A program made the translations under genes and the position numbers. Under the pieces are notes generated by a model. That model saw only the letters and a list, made by a program, of their open reading frames with translations, was not told the DNA's origin and searched no databases. 64,000 bases of DNA from Aldersonia sp036524855 (GTDB lineage: Bacteria; Actinomycetota; Actinomycetes; Mycobacteriales; Mycobacteriaceae), in assembly GCA_036524855.1 (NCBI GenBank), contig DATDBL010000119.1, forward strand, positions 1 through 64,000, given 5' to 3'. Positions 34,201 to 41,732 of this stretch are shown here, in pieces. Position 1 is the first letter of the stretch. Every line of letters starts with the position of its first letter.

Positions 34201-34933
34201 GGTGCGGCTCCCGTGGGTGAAACCCGTGGCGGCTCCGCGCCTCGCGGATCGCCAGGTCGACGTCCGCGTGTACGGCAGCCGGGTGGGGAGCACCGTCCTC
34301 GCGGGGACAGGTGACAGCTGGGTCCCCCAGGTGATGAAGGTACTCGAAGACCGAGTGCGCGGCTATGTGTTCCGGTTCGTCGGCGTGGACGACGTCGCAC
34401 TGTGGCTCGAAGGCTGGGGCCCCAGCACCGGCGACGCACCGACCTGGGACCCGACCGATCCGAGCGCCGACCGGCTGCGGCTGGCGCGGGTGCTGCGGAT
34501 GCTGCTGCGTGAGCAGGTGTCAGTCGGAAACCGCGACGCCATCGTCGAGGCAGTGCGTTCGCCGGCGGGTTTGGAGAAGCGGGGCGAGTCCGCAACCCTG
34601 AACACCTTGCTCGACGCACGAAGGCGACTCGGGTCGTCGGCGCTCGGTATCGGGCCGGGCACGGCCTGGGTCTCGCTCCCGTCAGAACTGGAGGAGCGGG
34701 TGGCCGCGGGTCTCCCGCCAGACCGGCCAGTGTGGGAGCTGCCTCGCCTGGAGGCGGCACGACTAGTTGCGGACCTGCGAGCGTGGCTACGCGCTCAGCC
34801 GGCGAGTCCACGCACCATCATCGTCACCGACGCTCGGACGCGTCCATTCGTCTGGCGGCTGGTGGCGGCGGAGAGGCCCACCGTGCGCGTGCTGTCAGAG
34901 GACGAGCTCTCATTGGTAGGGCCGCCGTCGTGA
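31241..34933 (+). CDS. Large TPR-like repeat protein with C-terminal FlhA-cytoplasmic-like domain
   Basis: A 1230-aa soluble protein. After a helical N-terminus (about 1-85) come some 850 residues of helical hairpins with TPR character (for example 'AAALDALDGLLD', 'YDEALKLVEYQSLWQPDLKV', 'DEAIVIYRGLRARAP'). From about 965 to 1225 the order of segments matches the cytoplasmic domain of the flagellar/type III export gate FlhA: 'LQTRIEAEMGVRLPWVKPV', 'VDVRVYGSRVGSTVL', 'LARVLRMLLREQVSVGNRDA', 'WVSLPSELEERVAAGL' and finally 'ARTRPFVWRLVA...VRVLSEDEL'. There are no membrane helices. It overlaps the next gene by 4 nt (GTGA). TPR domains probably sense or bind a partner; the FlhA-like part may assemble a ring. 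Confidence 0.78.
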   Translation: MSHPARPDTEDPDQDDLNVATRKIVDQAIEELRDEANLSTVTKALTQTVLRGLKRRGDYDDIVGDLDRIRSDLGRTNAILSRCAEAVRREEERVALKSPGSTVWWKIRRRAVIRAVKKGRPDEALRRWTTVWVEGLAMGDWGHCREVLSLPGLPSDIEQIRKWMHAVTDALANGRYAAALDALDGLLDPGIPTGNQLEIGAAVPLGVLRVRILSRELSDRDVIREAAEATVVRAGDSAWQALALAALAETQLAANDIDATQRTLERAGQIDGAVIDVLIISGLLREQEGLWSSADQSYDDAVRIDRAGAVQPVLLRPVPARLLVRAAVSPGLPVTDAVDLLEQASAQDTSDGDSWKREVQLALAEKLVQLAQDDDGCGRVSAALDHRLAAAKLFVEAGQRFSWSGLTVRAVELFDRACQLAPDVAEFRWEHSEGLRLDALHVDGTVDLRALETAREQVEYGLSLRQPRDGESWVLVTQALIEEELPDPHHDPDLLVERALLRAPSYATGYGFLAGILRRQGFVQEAVEASGDGRKTAEASNPILFDEHLSLMLDLGRYDEALKLVEYQSLWQPDLKVAWYRAKVSLHQLRPDDALAALSGQDLTDPMRLLRGFCLFAAGDVEGSRDEYRSLWNDTRSGPTGDIAGWAAFQAGLLDEAIVIYRGLRARAPARTAFTRDLGLMKLVRGDVAEGASLLKEGISACPFPAELRLLAAVEFDFVRRATADERHGVEVAAILADLGPIINRRCDDLLGARRRVGSVPALLSTARLAMHAGRPMDALAVYANLIGRDDVPEAVAAAAAAARSARDLADLLFTADHHDKARSQWSAAEHAIVRISADVDPDLLWSLVCRRMLADLVDGSQDDIAEWLNEVQLDPDRESALTEAAGALAHDPTTLWSLRDGLLELYCRPDVSADGRRLALAVVDRLPLTKVYSLDAAAAADALLSRFLLVNPLELRFGTAVDELCDSPWLTQATKDLQTRIEAEMGVRLPWVKPVAAPRLADRQVDVRVYGSRVGSTVLAGTGDSWVPQVMKVLEDRVRGYVFRFVGVDDVALWLEGWGPSTGDAPTWDPTDPSADRLRLARVLRMLLREQVSVGNRDAIVEAVRSPAGLEKRGESATLNTLLDARRRLGSSALGIGPGTAWVSLPSELEERVAAGLPPDRPVWELPRLEAARLVADLRAWLRAQPASPRTIIVTDARTRPFVWRLVAAERPTVRVLSEDELSLVGPPS

Positions 34934-36327
34934 CCGACCAGGCCCGACGCTTGCTGGACGCCCTGCACAGTCGTGTCGTCGCGCGGTCGCCCGCGCCGGT
35001 CATCGACGAGCCGATGCGCGTTGAGATCTGCCTGTCCGGCTCCCCGCACTCTGCCGCCGCCGACGAACTGAAGGAGTCAATACAGGGACAACTAACCGCC
35101 CTTCTCGACGAGCTCGGCCTCGACCGGACACTCGCGATCACCACGGCGATAGCCGACTCGGAAACCACCGGGACCACGGTGTCGATCGACGGGCGTCCGG
35201 TTGCGAATCTCCGACCCGCCCATCTGCGGAGCGATGCTGCCGGTGCGCTGCTCGACGACGTCCTGTCACGGATCCTGCGACGACTCCCCTTGCTGGCAGG
35301 CCCGGCCGTGGGCGTAGGGAGCACGTCGGCCTACGTGATGACGCTCGGCTGCCGCGGGCCGAGCGGCACAACCGCCGACGCCTTCGACGTGGACGTCGCG
35401 GAGCGGCAGATCGATGATCGGTCCGGCGAGCACATCTTGCTAGAGGTCGCCACATCCACGATGCGCCGCGTCGAGGGGGCCGGCACGCGCGCCATGGTCG
35501 GACTCCGGGAGGCCGAGTCGCGCAAGTGGGGGGTGACCTATCCCGACGTAAGCGTCGTGCTGACGGACCACCGCCCCGGAACTGTGCGGCTGCGGCTGAA
35601 CGACGTGACGCTTCCGGCGCGTCGACTCGGAGAGCATGCAATGTGGAACGACGTCGTGAAGTACGTCGGGGCGGTGCTCGCGGACAAACGTCACTGGTTC
35701 GTCCGGATGCGGAATGTGTCGCGCGCGATGGACGAAAGCTTGGTGCACACGTTTCCCGATCTCGTCGCAGTCGCCGACGCGAACTATTCCCGGGCCGAAT
35801 TGACCGCCTGCATGCGAGAGCTGGTCCGGGGCGGTCAGCGGATGCGCGATATCGCACGAATACTGTGGCTTATGGTGGAGGCAGGGGGGTCGCCCGCGGG
35901 ATCGGACATCCTGCGTATGTCCGAGTCTCCGCTGCTGCCTAAGGCCCGGCATCGACCACCCGCCGAGCGCGACCCGATCGTGCAGGCCATTCGGGTGCGC
36001 AAGCTCGGTACCGAGGAGGACTGGCGGCTCGGCAACTACCGCGCTCCCCGACACGCCGTACGCCTCGACATCAATATCGAGGAGAGACTGGTCGCCGAAG
36101 GTCAAACCGAGGACTTGGCGCACGCCGAGTGGGCGGCGGTGCGGGCGCTCGCCACCGCGCCCGAAGCCCGGCTCGTCGTCACGCGGACCTTGAAGGCGCT
36201 CGGCCCGGTCCGCGACGCCATCCAGGCGGTAGAGAACGTTCCGCATGTGGTTGCCTCGCACGCGCTGCCCCCAGACGCGGACCTCAGTGCTCTGCCGATA
36301 CTCGCCGACCCCATAGGTCACATATGA
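34930..36327 (+). CDS. Soluble FlhA-like (FHIPEP family cytoplasmic domain) protein
   Basis: A 465-aa protein starting at GTG 34930, coupled to the preceding stop. Residues about 1-190 form an alpha/beta region I cannot name. From about 195 the order is again that of the FlhA cytoplasmic domain: 'WGVTYPDVSVVLTDHRPGTV' plus 'RLRLNDVTLPARRL' (200-233), a helix 'VVKYVGAVLADKRHWFVRMR' with 'FPDLVAVADANYSRAELTAC' and 'MRELVRGGQRMRDIARILWL' (242-314, FlhA's vsirdl..ile region), and a final segment 'APEARLVVTRTLKALGPVRD' with a terminal acidic tail. The eight membrane helices of true FlhA are absent and no T3SS or flagellar gene is near. Inferred role: oligomeric scaffold. Confidence 0.72.
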   Translation: MTDQARRLLDALHSRVVARSPAPVIDEPMRVEICLSGSPHSAAADELKESIQGQLTALLDELGLDRTLAITTAIADSETTGTTVSIDGRPVANLRPAHLRSDAAGALLDDVLSRILRRLPLLAGPAVGVGSTSAYVMTLGCRGPSGTTADAFDVDVAERQIDDRSGEHILLEVATSTMRRVEGAGTRAMVGLREAESRKWGVTYPDVSVVLTDHRPGTVRLRLNDVTLPARRLGEHAMWNDVVKYVGAVLADKRHWFVRMRNVSRAMDESLVHTFPDLVAVADANYSRAELTACMRELVRGGQRMRDIARILWLMVEAGGSPAGSDILRMSESPLLPKARHRPPAERDPIVQAIRVRKLGTEEDWRLGNYRAPRHAVRLDINIEERLVAEGQTEDLAHAEWAAVRALATAPEARLVVTRTLKALGPVRDAIQAVENVPHVVASHALPPDADLSALPILADPIGHI

Positions 36328-36361
36328 ACTGTGTATGCGGACAGTACTTCTGGAGGGCATT

Positions 36362-37432
36362 ATGAGCAAGAACATAGTGATTTGCCTCGACGGCACGGGC
36401 AACGAGGTCAAGGCTAACGGCTCCACGAACGTTCTCAAGATCGTCGAGTTACTCGACCTGAAGGACCCGGCTAAGCAAGTCGTCTACTACGACCCAGGCG
36501 TAGGCACGTTCGCAGCGCCGAGCGCTTGGACCGCGGCGGCGCGGCGGGTCTCGCGGCTTGGCGGACTCGCGCTCGGTCATGGACTCCGGCAGAACCTCGG
36601 CGAGGCCTACACCTTCCTGATGAACAGCTGGCAGCCCAGCGACAAGGTCTTCGTGTTCGGATTCAGCCGGGGAGCGTACACCGCGCGGGCGTTGTGCGGA
36701 ATGTTGTTCAGGGCGGGTCTGCTCCGGCCGGGTAGCGAGAACCTCGTCCCGTATGCGGTGCGCGTCTACGCCCGACGCGCCGGGAAGGATGCGGACCTGA
36801 GCGGGCCAGAGGGCTGGGACCGGATCGACAGGTTCGCCGAGGCGTTGTCGGTCCGCCCAAGAGCGGACTCCCTCGCCTTTCCCGTCGACTTCCTCGGCGT
36901 CTTCGACACCGTCAAGGCCACGCGCTTCCTCGGCCGGGATTTCCACTGGCCGTACACCGACAAGCTACCGAATGTCCGGGTGGTGAGGCACGCGGTGTCC
37001 ATCGACGAAAAGCGCCGGCCCTACCGGGAGTCCCTTATTCCTGTCCAGTCGCCGGGTGCGGCGCCGCGGGTCACCGAAACCTGGTTCGCCGGTGTGCACT
37101 CCGACATCGGTGGCGGCTTCGACAAGGAGCCCGCACTCGGCAAGGTGACGATGCGTTGGATGCTCGAGGGTGCAATCGCCGAGGGACTGCTGGTCCGCGA
37201 GCGGCGCGTCCAGCGCCGCTACACCGTGGCCAATAGCGACGCATCAGGAGTCATCCACCAGATGGGCTGGGTGTGGGCGCTCGGGCGCTACCGGCGCCGC
37301 CCAGTTCCCGTAGGCGCCCGGGTGCACGCAAGCGTCAGGACCCGGATCAACAAGTTTCCCGACTACGCCCGGAAGATTCCCGACCAGGTCATCTGGGACG
37401 AGGAAGCCTGGCCGTCCAATTCCGGCAACTGA
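36362..37432 (+). CDS. DUF2235 alpha/beta hydrolase (Tle1-like lipase)
   Basis: A 356-aa protein of the DUF2235 family, which includes the Tle1 phospholipase effectors of type VI secretion. It has the family opening 'NIVICLDGTGNEVKANGSTN', nucleophile Ser102 in 'VFGFSRGAYTARAL', Asp182 in 'DFLGVFDTVKA' and His246 in 'WFAGVHSDIGGGF'. No signal peptide or secretion adaptor domain. ATG 36362 has GGAGG upstream, 34 nt after the FlhA-like stop, so it is probably the last gene of the operon. As a lipase it is a good candidate for a membrane-damaging effector released when the upstream peptidase module is triggered. Confidence 0.88.
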   Translation: MSKNIVICLDGTGNEVKANGSTNVLKIVELLDLKDPAKQVVYYDPGVGTFAAPSAWTAAARRVSRLGGLALGHGLRQNLGEAYTFLMNSWQPSDKVFVFGFSRGAYTARALCGMLFRAGLLRPGSENLVPYAVRVYARRAGKDADLSGPEGWDRIDRFAEALSVRPRADSLAFPVDFLGVFDTVKATRFLGRDFHWPYTDKLPNVRVVRHAVSIDEKRRPYRESLIPVQSPGAAPRVTETWFAGVHSDIGGGFDKEPALGKVTMRWMLEGAIAEGLLVRERRVQRRYTVANSDASGVIHQMGWVWALGRYRRRPVPVGARVHASVRTRINKFPDYARKIPDQVIWDEEAWPSNSGN

Positions 37433-37532
37433 ACTACCAGTATTTGTTGACACCCCGTTTTGCGAAGACCGGCAGTATGAGAACACCGGATCTACCAGCG
37501 GCGAATTTCGGACGACGATAGGAGGACGTGGA

Positions 37533-37873
37533 ATGAGCGACGCTGCAGATGTATCCAGCGAGGCAACGGAAGCTGCGATTCAGCCGCAGGCGCGAAATCG
37601 GCCAAGCGTCGCACTGTCGGCGAGACGCCGACTACGTACGTTGCATTCGATCCGATGTCGACACGGTTGTCCGGGCAGTTTCTGACTGTCGACATCCCTT
37701 ACGAGCACACGAGACCCGGCCCGGACGGTGAGCACGTGCAGGTCGTCGACTACGACGCGACCCGACGACAATGGTGCGAGCTCATCGATCTCGACTTGCT
37801 GGCGCGAGATGGGGGTTTCGTCCCACCGAAGGTGATCCACGAACACATCAGCAGGTGGTCTAAGCCGGCTTAG
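37533..37873 (+). pseudogene. Small unidentified gene with a probable frameshift
   Basis: An ATG at 37533 with an excellent ribosome site (TAGGAGGACG) opens 'MSDAADVSSEATEAAIQPQA'. Near 37590 the sensible reading passes to another frame: 'KSAKRRTVGETPTTYVAFDP' then 'MSTRLSGQFLTVDIPYEHTR', 'VVDYDATRRQWCELIDLDLL' and a stop at 37873. Read with one frame change it would be a protein of about 113 aa. It directly follows the DUF2235 gene and could be a seventh, now broken, member of the operon. No family recognised. Confidence 0.4.
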
Positions 37874-37879
37874 ACTGGT

Positions 37880-38078
37880 GTTCAGCGATGAGCGCAGCGA
37901 ACCACGTCGTCGGATCCAAGGCCAGTGTCGCTGGGCGTAGTAGGCGCCGAGTTCGTCCTCGGGGACCGCGTATACCTGGGCGCGTTGCGCGCCCCAGCCG
38001 CCGGCGATGTTGTTCGGGCCGGCGAACACCGCGTTCTTCGACGCGATGTAGACCACCAACTGCGTGAGAAAATTCGAG
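37880..38078 (-). other. Possible gene remnant upstream of vapBC
   Basis: On the minus strand a run of protein-like sequence ('LVVYIASKNAVFAGPNNIAG', 'RAQVYAVPEDELGAYYAQRH') has no start of its own and is cut by the operator of the toxin-antitoxin pair. Family unknown. It may mark the insertion point of vapBC. Confidence 0.25.
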
Positions 38079-38101
38079 ACATGCACATGGCATGTGCATG
38101 T
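38079..38101. promoter_or_regulatory. 23-bp palindromic operator of vapBC
   Basis: Perfect inverted repeat with 11-bp arms: ACATGCACATG (38079-38089), a single central G, then CATGTGCATGT (38091-38101), 15 nt before the antitoxin start. This is the typical location and symmetry for a VapBC autoregulatory site bound by the ribbon-helix-helix antitoxin. Confidence 0.62.
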
Positions 38102-38116
38102 ACGTATGCTCGGGAC

Positions 38117-38353
38117 ATGGCCGTTGCAATTCAGATCAAGGACGTACCCGAAGAAGTGCGCGACGCCATCGCGGCACGCGCCGCGGCCCGAGGCCAGTCC
38201 ACTCAGGTTTACCTTCGCGCACTTCTGGAGCGAGAGTTCCGCGCCGAGCGCAATAGGCATCTCCTCAACGGCTTGATCGCGCACCGCAGTCTCGACATGA
38301 GTACAGAGGACGTGGTCGCAGAAATCCGTGCCGGACGCGAGAGCGGCGAGTGA
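38117..38353 (+). CDS. FitA/VapB-type ribbon-helix-helix antitoxin
   Basis: A 78-aa protein with an N-terminal ribbon-helix-helix domain ('AIQIKDVPEEVRDAIAARAA', then 'QSTQVYLRALLEREF') and a C-terminal toxin-binding tail ('MSTEDVVAEIRAGRESGE'). It neutralises the PIN toxin encoded next and represses the operon through the palindrome just upstream. ATG 38117 is chosen because the domain begins immediately; a longer open frame overlaps the operator. Its stop overlaps the toxin start (GTGA). Confidence 0.87.
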   Translation: MAVAIQIKDVPEEVRDAIAARAAARGQSTQVYLRALLEREFRAERNRHLLNGLIAHRSLDMSTEDVVAEIRAGRESGE

Positions 38354-38754
38354 TCGTCGTCGACGCAAACGTGATGGTCATTGCCCTGACCAGCACGGCC
38401 GCGGACGGTGACGCCGCGAGAGCGGCGATTCTCGCCGACGACGTCTGGACCGCTCCCGCACACATGCCGCTGGAATTGTTACGCACGCTGCGCAAGGCTG
38501 TGATTGGCCACCGCTTGAACCCGGATGATGCCGACGCGGCGTTTCGTGCGCTGACCTCGATGCAGATCGTCTACGTCGGCATGGATGTGTCCCTGATGGA
38601 GTCGGTTTGGGCGATGCGGCACAACGCCTCCCCTTACGACGCTGCCTATCTCGCGGTCGCCGCCATGCATGATGCGCCACTCGTCACCTTCGACGCCCGA
38701 CTCGCCGCAGCGGCCGAACAGACGAAGCCCGGCATCCGGGTCATGCTGCTCTGA
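38350..38754 (+). CDS. PIN-domain ribonuclease toxin (VapC family)
   Basis: A 134-aa PIN-domain toxin. Acidic metal ligands are visible: Asp5 in 'MIVVDANVMV', Glu in 'PLELLRTLRKAV', Asp in 'SPYDAAYLAVAAMHDAPLVT' and Asp in 'FDARLA'. VapC toxins cleave tRNA or rRNA when not bound by antitoxin. GTG 38350 overlaps the antitoxin stop by 4 nt. Complete and apparently functional. Confidence 0.92.
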   Translation: MIVVDANVMVIALTSTAADGDAARAAILADDVWTAPAHMPLELLRTLRKAVIGHRLNPDDADAAFRALTSMQIVYVGMDVSLMESVWAMRHNASPYDAAYLAVAAMHDAPLVTFDARLAAAAEQTKPGIRVMLL

Positions 38755-38905
38755 CCCCGGTGGCGCCGCAGCAGCGCGGCCGATGGGATCGTCCTGGTCT
38801 CACTCGGCTCTCCTCGATGTGGCCGATTGTCTCCACCGCCCGCGACAGGTTCGCAGGGCTGTCGTCGTCGCGCGGTGGGCCGCCGACAGCCCATAAGGTC
38901 GCCGC

Positions 38906-39277
38906 ATGATCGCCGCCACCGCACTCTGTGTGATCCTCGCCGCGCTCGCCGTGTTCCAGCTGGCGCTCGCCCTCGGCGCGCCGATCGGGCACTTCGCGTG
39001 GGGCGGCAGGCATCGAGTGCTCCCGACGAAACTGCGCGTCGGCAGTGCCGTCTCGATCCTCGTCTACGCGGTCATCGCCGTCCTCGCGCTCGACCGCTCC
39101 GGCGTCGTCGAGGTTCTCCCCGACGCGGTGTCCACGGTCGGCATGTGGATCGTGTTCGCATACTTCGTGATCGGCATCCCGCTGAACGTGATCTCCCGCA
39201 GCAAGCCCGAGCGATACACGATGACGCCGATAGTCACGATCCTGGCGGTGCTCAGCCTGCTGGTGTCGCTCGGGTAG
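38906..39277 (+). CDS. Small four-helix membrane protein
   Basis: A 123-aa hydrophobic protein with four predicted membrane segments (about 4-24, 47-65, 76-97, 105-121) and a short basic loop 'GGRHRVLPTKLRVGS'. It has an actinobacterial look and no recognisable catalytic motif. The 150 nt before it hold no recognisable gene. Function unknown. Confidence 0.6.
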   Translation: MIAATALCVILAALAVFQLALALGAPIGHFAWGGRHRVLPTKLRVGSAVSILVYAVIAVLALDRSGVVEVLPDAVSTVGMWIVFAYFVIGIPLNVISRSKPERYTMTPIVTILAVLSLLVSLG

Positions 39278-39371
39278 GCGTCGCGCCGGGTTCGCTTCGC
39301 TCTGCGCCGGCGTCGTGCTCGACGATCAGCTTCAACAGGTCGAGGTCCAGCTCGTCCAGGTTGCTCGCCAC
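39252..39371 (-). CDS. Possible 39-aa small protein
   Basis: GTG 39371 with GGGAGG upstream opens a 39-residue frame with an amphipathic acidic helix ('ASNLDELDLDLLKLIVEHDA'). It overlaps the 3' end of the membrane protein on the other strand by 26 nt. The good ribosome site is the only argument that it is translated. Confidence 0.22.
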   Translation of the reverse strand: MASNLDELDLDLLKLIVEHDAGAERSEPGATPTRATPAG

Positions 39372-39503
39372 ACATCCCTCCCGAACACTGGCCTACCCGA
39401 TGCGTCACATCCGAACCGAATGGTCCGATCGTGCCGACAGGATAGTGCCAATGGACCGACTCGAGTGGCAACTCTCGCCACCGACTGAGCGGAGTCAACC
39501 GTG

Positions 39504-39924
39504 ATGCGCGATTCGACACCCCACCCTGCTGCGATCGCTCGACTCGGCAGCGGACATCTCCGCAACGGTCGCCGACGCCCTCGACGACCTCGGGTGCGGT
39601 TCGGTCATCTCGGCCACGGACCTGGCGCCGCTGCGGACGGGGCAACGTGTCTGCGGCCCGGCGGTTACGCTGCGCTACCGGCGCCTGACCCGCCCCGTCT
39701 CCGAGAACAAGTCCTTCGGGCTGGGTGCGCGGCTCGGCGATCGCGACCTGTTCGCGAGCACGAAGCCGGGTGACGTCGCAGACTGCCCAGCACCGGCGGA
39801 CACTGCCGTGGTGGGCGCGATCTCGGCGCGGTGGGCCACGCGCTGGTCGGCGTCGCCGCGCTGCATCGTGTCGGGAGCCGTCCGCGACTCGGCGTCCATC
39901 CTCGACGCCGGACTGCCTGTGTGA
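39504..39924 (+). pseudogene. RraA-like (HMG/CHA aldolase or RNase E-inhibitor fold) remnant
   Basis: ATG 39504 starts 'MRDSTP', then the frame shifts near 39515 to 'TLLRSLDSAADISATVADAL', 'DDLGCGSVISATDLAPLRTG', 'QRVCGPAVTLRYRRL' and, further on, 'IVSGAVRDSASILDAGLPV' with a stop at 39922-39924. These are the N-terminal and 'GAVRD' regions of the RraA family, but about 70 C-terminal residues are missing. Frameshift and truncation make it non-functional. Confidence 0.6.
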
Positions 39925-39965
39925 TCCCGCGGCCGGCCGACGTTCTCGACCGCTGACGCGCTGGG

Positions 39966-41732
39966 TCAGGGAGCCAGAACGGTGGCGACCGCGCGTGTCA
40001 GATCGTCGGTGGGGTCATCGGGAGTGAGTGCGGCGCGCCAGGCAACGTGGTTGTCGGGGCGGACCAGAATTGCGCCGGTATCGTCGATTTGGCGCAGGTC
40101 GCGCCATCGACCGGTGGGGTCGGCATAGTCGGTGCCCGCACCGATTTCGACGACCTTGATGCGGGTCGCGAACTTGTCCTCGACGGCGTTGGCGGCCGCT
40201 GTCCAAGACTCGCTCTGCGCACCGGTGATCAGAACGAAGCCGGCATCGGTCTCGGTCAGATCGTGGGTGGAGACCCGTCGGCCGCGGTGTTCGATCCAGG
40301 CGTGCGGAAGGCGGTGGCCGGGACGCGTGGTGGGGAAGTACACACTGCCCAGCGGGTCGCGCGGCGGTGCGTCGGTGCCATCGGGCACGAGTGCACCCTC
40401 CTGGTAGGCAAAGCCGATTTCGAGGTCGTGGGCCTGGAATTCGGTGCGCTGTGTGTTGGTGACCGCGAGTGCCCGGGCTCTGCGGGTTTCACCCATCGGG
40501 GTGTCGGAGAAGTAGTCGCGGAACACCTGGGTCCGCACGTCGAGGGGCTGATCGGCGGTCAGGCCGAGGCCGGCGTCGATGAGCATGTGGTTGAGGAAGG
40601 TGAACATCGCCCAGTCGACGTTGCGCATGCCGACCAGACGCCGCTCGGGCTCGTAGGTGTCGAGCAGGGCGGGGGACGCGGCGCCACGAAGGACGGCGGC
40701 GAGTTTCCAGATCAGGTTGTGGGCGTCCTGAATTGCGGTGTTCAGCCCGAGACCGGTCGTCGGGGGATGGCGGTGGGCGGCGTCCCCGGCGAGGAAGACG
40801 CGCCCGACCCGATACTTGTCCGCGAGTACACCTTCGAGGATCCAGTGACTGACCTTGTGGACCTCGGGTTCGAGGTCGGGAAGCTTGAGCAACTCGCGCA
40901 GCCGCGGAACGATGGCTTCCTCGTCGAAGCGAGCCGGGTCGTCGGGGCGAAACGTGAAGTGGATGACGAATTCTTCGGAGTGCTTGCCCCAGGTGGGACC
41001 CATCGCGGCGAGGGCGCCGCTGTGCCAGGAGCCGGCACCTTCGGGGTTGAGCAGCCAGGTGATCAGCACGTCGTCGTCCCAGTACTGGGACAGGTCCGCG
41101 GTGAAGTGGGTGCTGACCATGTCGAGGATTCCGCTCGGGCCCTCCATCACCACCCCGAGCGCGGGGCCCACGGACTTGCCGCCGTCGGCCGCGATCATGT
41201 ACCGGGCGTGGACGGTGTAGGTCTGCTGGCTGTCGCGATCGAGGATGACGGCATCGACCCCGTCGTCGTTCTGGCTGAACGAGACCAGTTCACGGTGAAA
41301 GTGGATCGAACCGGGGGCGCGCTGTTCGGCGTGCCGGCGCAGCAGCGGCTCGAGCCGCACCTGCGGATAGTTGGTCGACAGGCACGGGCTGTCGTCGGCG
41401 TACTTGTTCTCGAGATCGCCGCCGCCGAAGGAGTCGAGGCTGAACAGGGTCCGCGCGTCGAGTTCACCGTCCCCGCCGAGGGAAGTCACCCAGCGGGTCC
41501 TGCCCATGTGCTTCGGCGGTGTCCCTACCTCGTAGACCGATTCGGCGACACCGCACTCGCGCAGAACCTCCATGGTGCGCTGATTGAGATAGTGCGCCTT
41601 CGGCAACGGTGAAGTGCCGGCGTGCCGCTCGACGAGATGGTGGTCGATGCCGTACTCGGAGAGCAAAATGGACGCGGTCAGACCGCATCCCCCGCCGCCG
41701 ACGACGAGTACGGGAACGGTGATGTCAGACAT
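39966..41732 (-). CDS. FAD-dependent aromatic monooxygenase (PheA/TfdB phenol hydroxylase family)
   Basis: A 588-aa flavoprotein hydroxylase. FAD-binding motif 'VLVVGGGGCGLTASILLSEYG' at the N-terminus (shortened here), the second FAD contact 'VFLAGDAAHRHPPTTGLGLN' near residue 315, and a C-terminal thioredoxin-like domain (about 430-588) as in phenol 2-monooxygenase and 2,4-dichlorophenol hydroxylase. It would hydroxylate a phenolic ring with NAD(P)H and O2. Its start overlaps the end of the fumarylacetoacetate hydrolase-like gene by 8 nt, so the two are cotranscribed. The substrate cannot be read from sequence. Confidence 0.9.
   Translation of the reverse strand: MSDITVPVLVVGGGGCGLTASILLSEYGIDHHLVERHAGTSPLPKAHYLNQRTMEVLRECGVAESVYEVGTPPKHMGRTRWVTSLGGDGELDARTLFSLDSFGGGDLENKYADDSPCLSTNYPQVRLEPLLRRHAEQRAPGSIHFHRELVSFSQNDDGVDAVILDRDSQQTYTVHARYMIAADGGKSVGPALGVVMEGPSGILDMVSTHFTADLSQYWDDDVLITWLLNPEGAGSWHSGALAAMGPTWGKHSEEFVIHFTFRPDDPARFDEEAIVPRLRELLKLPDLEPEVHKVSHWILEGVLADKYRVGRVFLAGDAAHRHPPTTGLGLNTAIQDAHNLIWKLAAVLRGAASPALLDTYEPERRLVGMRNVDWAMFTFLNHMLIDAGLGLTADQPLDVRTQVFRDYFSDTPMGETRRARALAVTNTQRTEFQAHDLEIGFAYQEGALVPDGTDAPPRDPLGSVYFPTTRPGHRLPHAWIEHRGRRVSTHDLTETDAGFVLITGAQSESWTAAANAVEDKFATRIKVVEIGAGTDYADPTGRWRDLRQIDDTGAILVRPDNHVAWRAALTPDDPTDDLTRAVATVLAP

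Noticed and set aside
34732..34929. Upstream extension of the FlhA-like protein to 34732
   Set aside because: It would overlap the TPR gene by 200 nt in another frame; the GTGA junction at 34930 fits the spacing of the operon.
31241..36327. A functional flagellar or type III secretion system
   Set aside because: The FlhA-like proteins have no membrane domain and no other export component is present.
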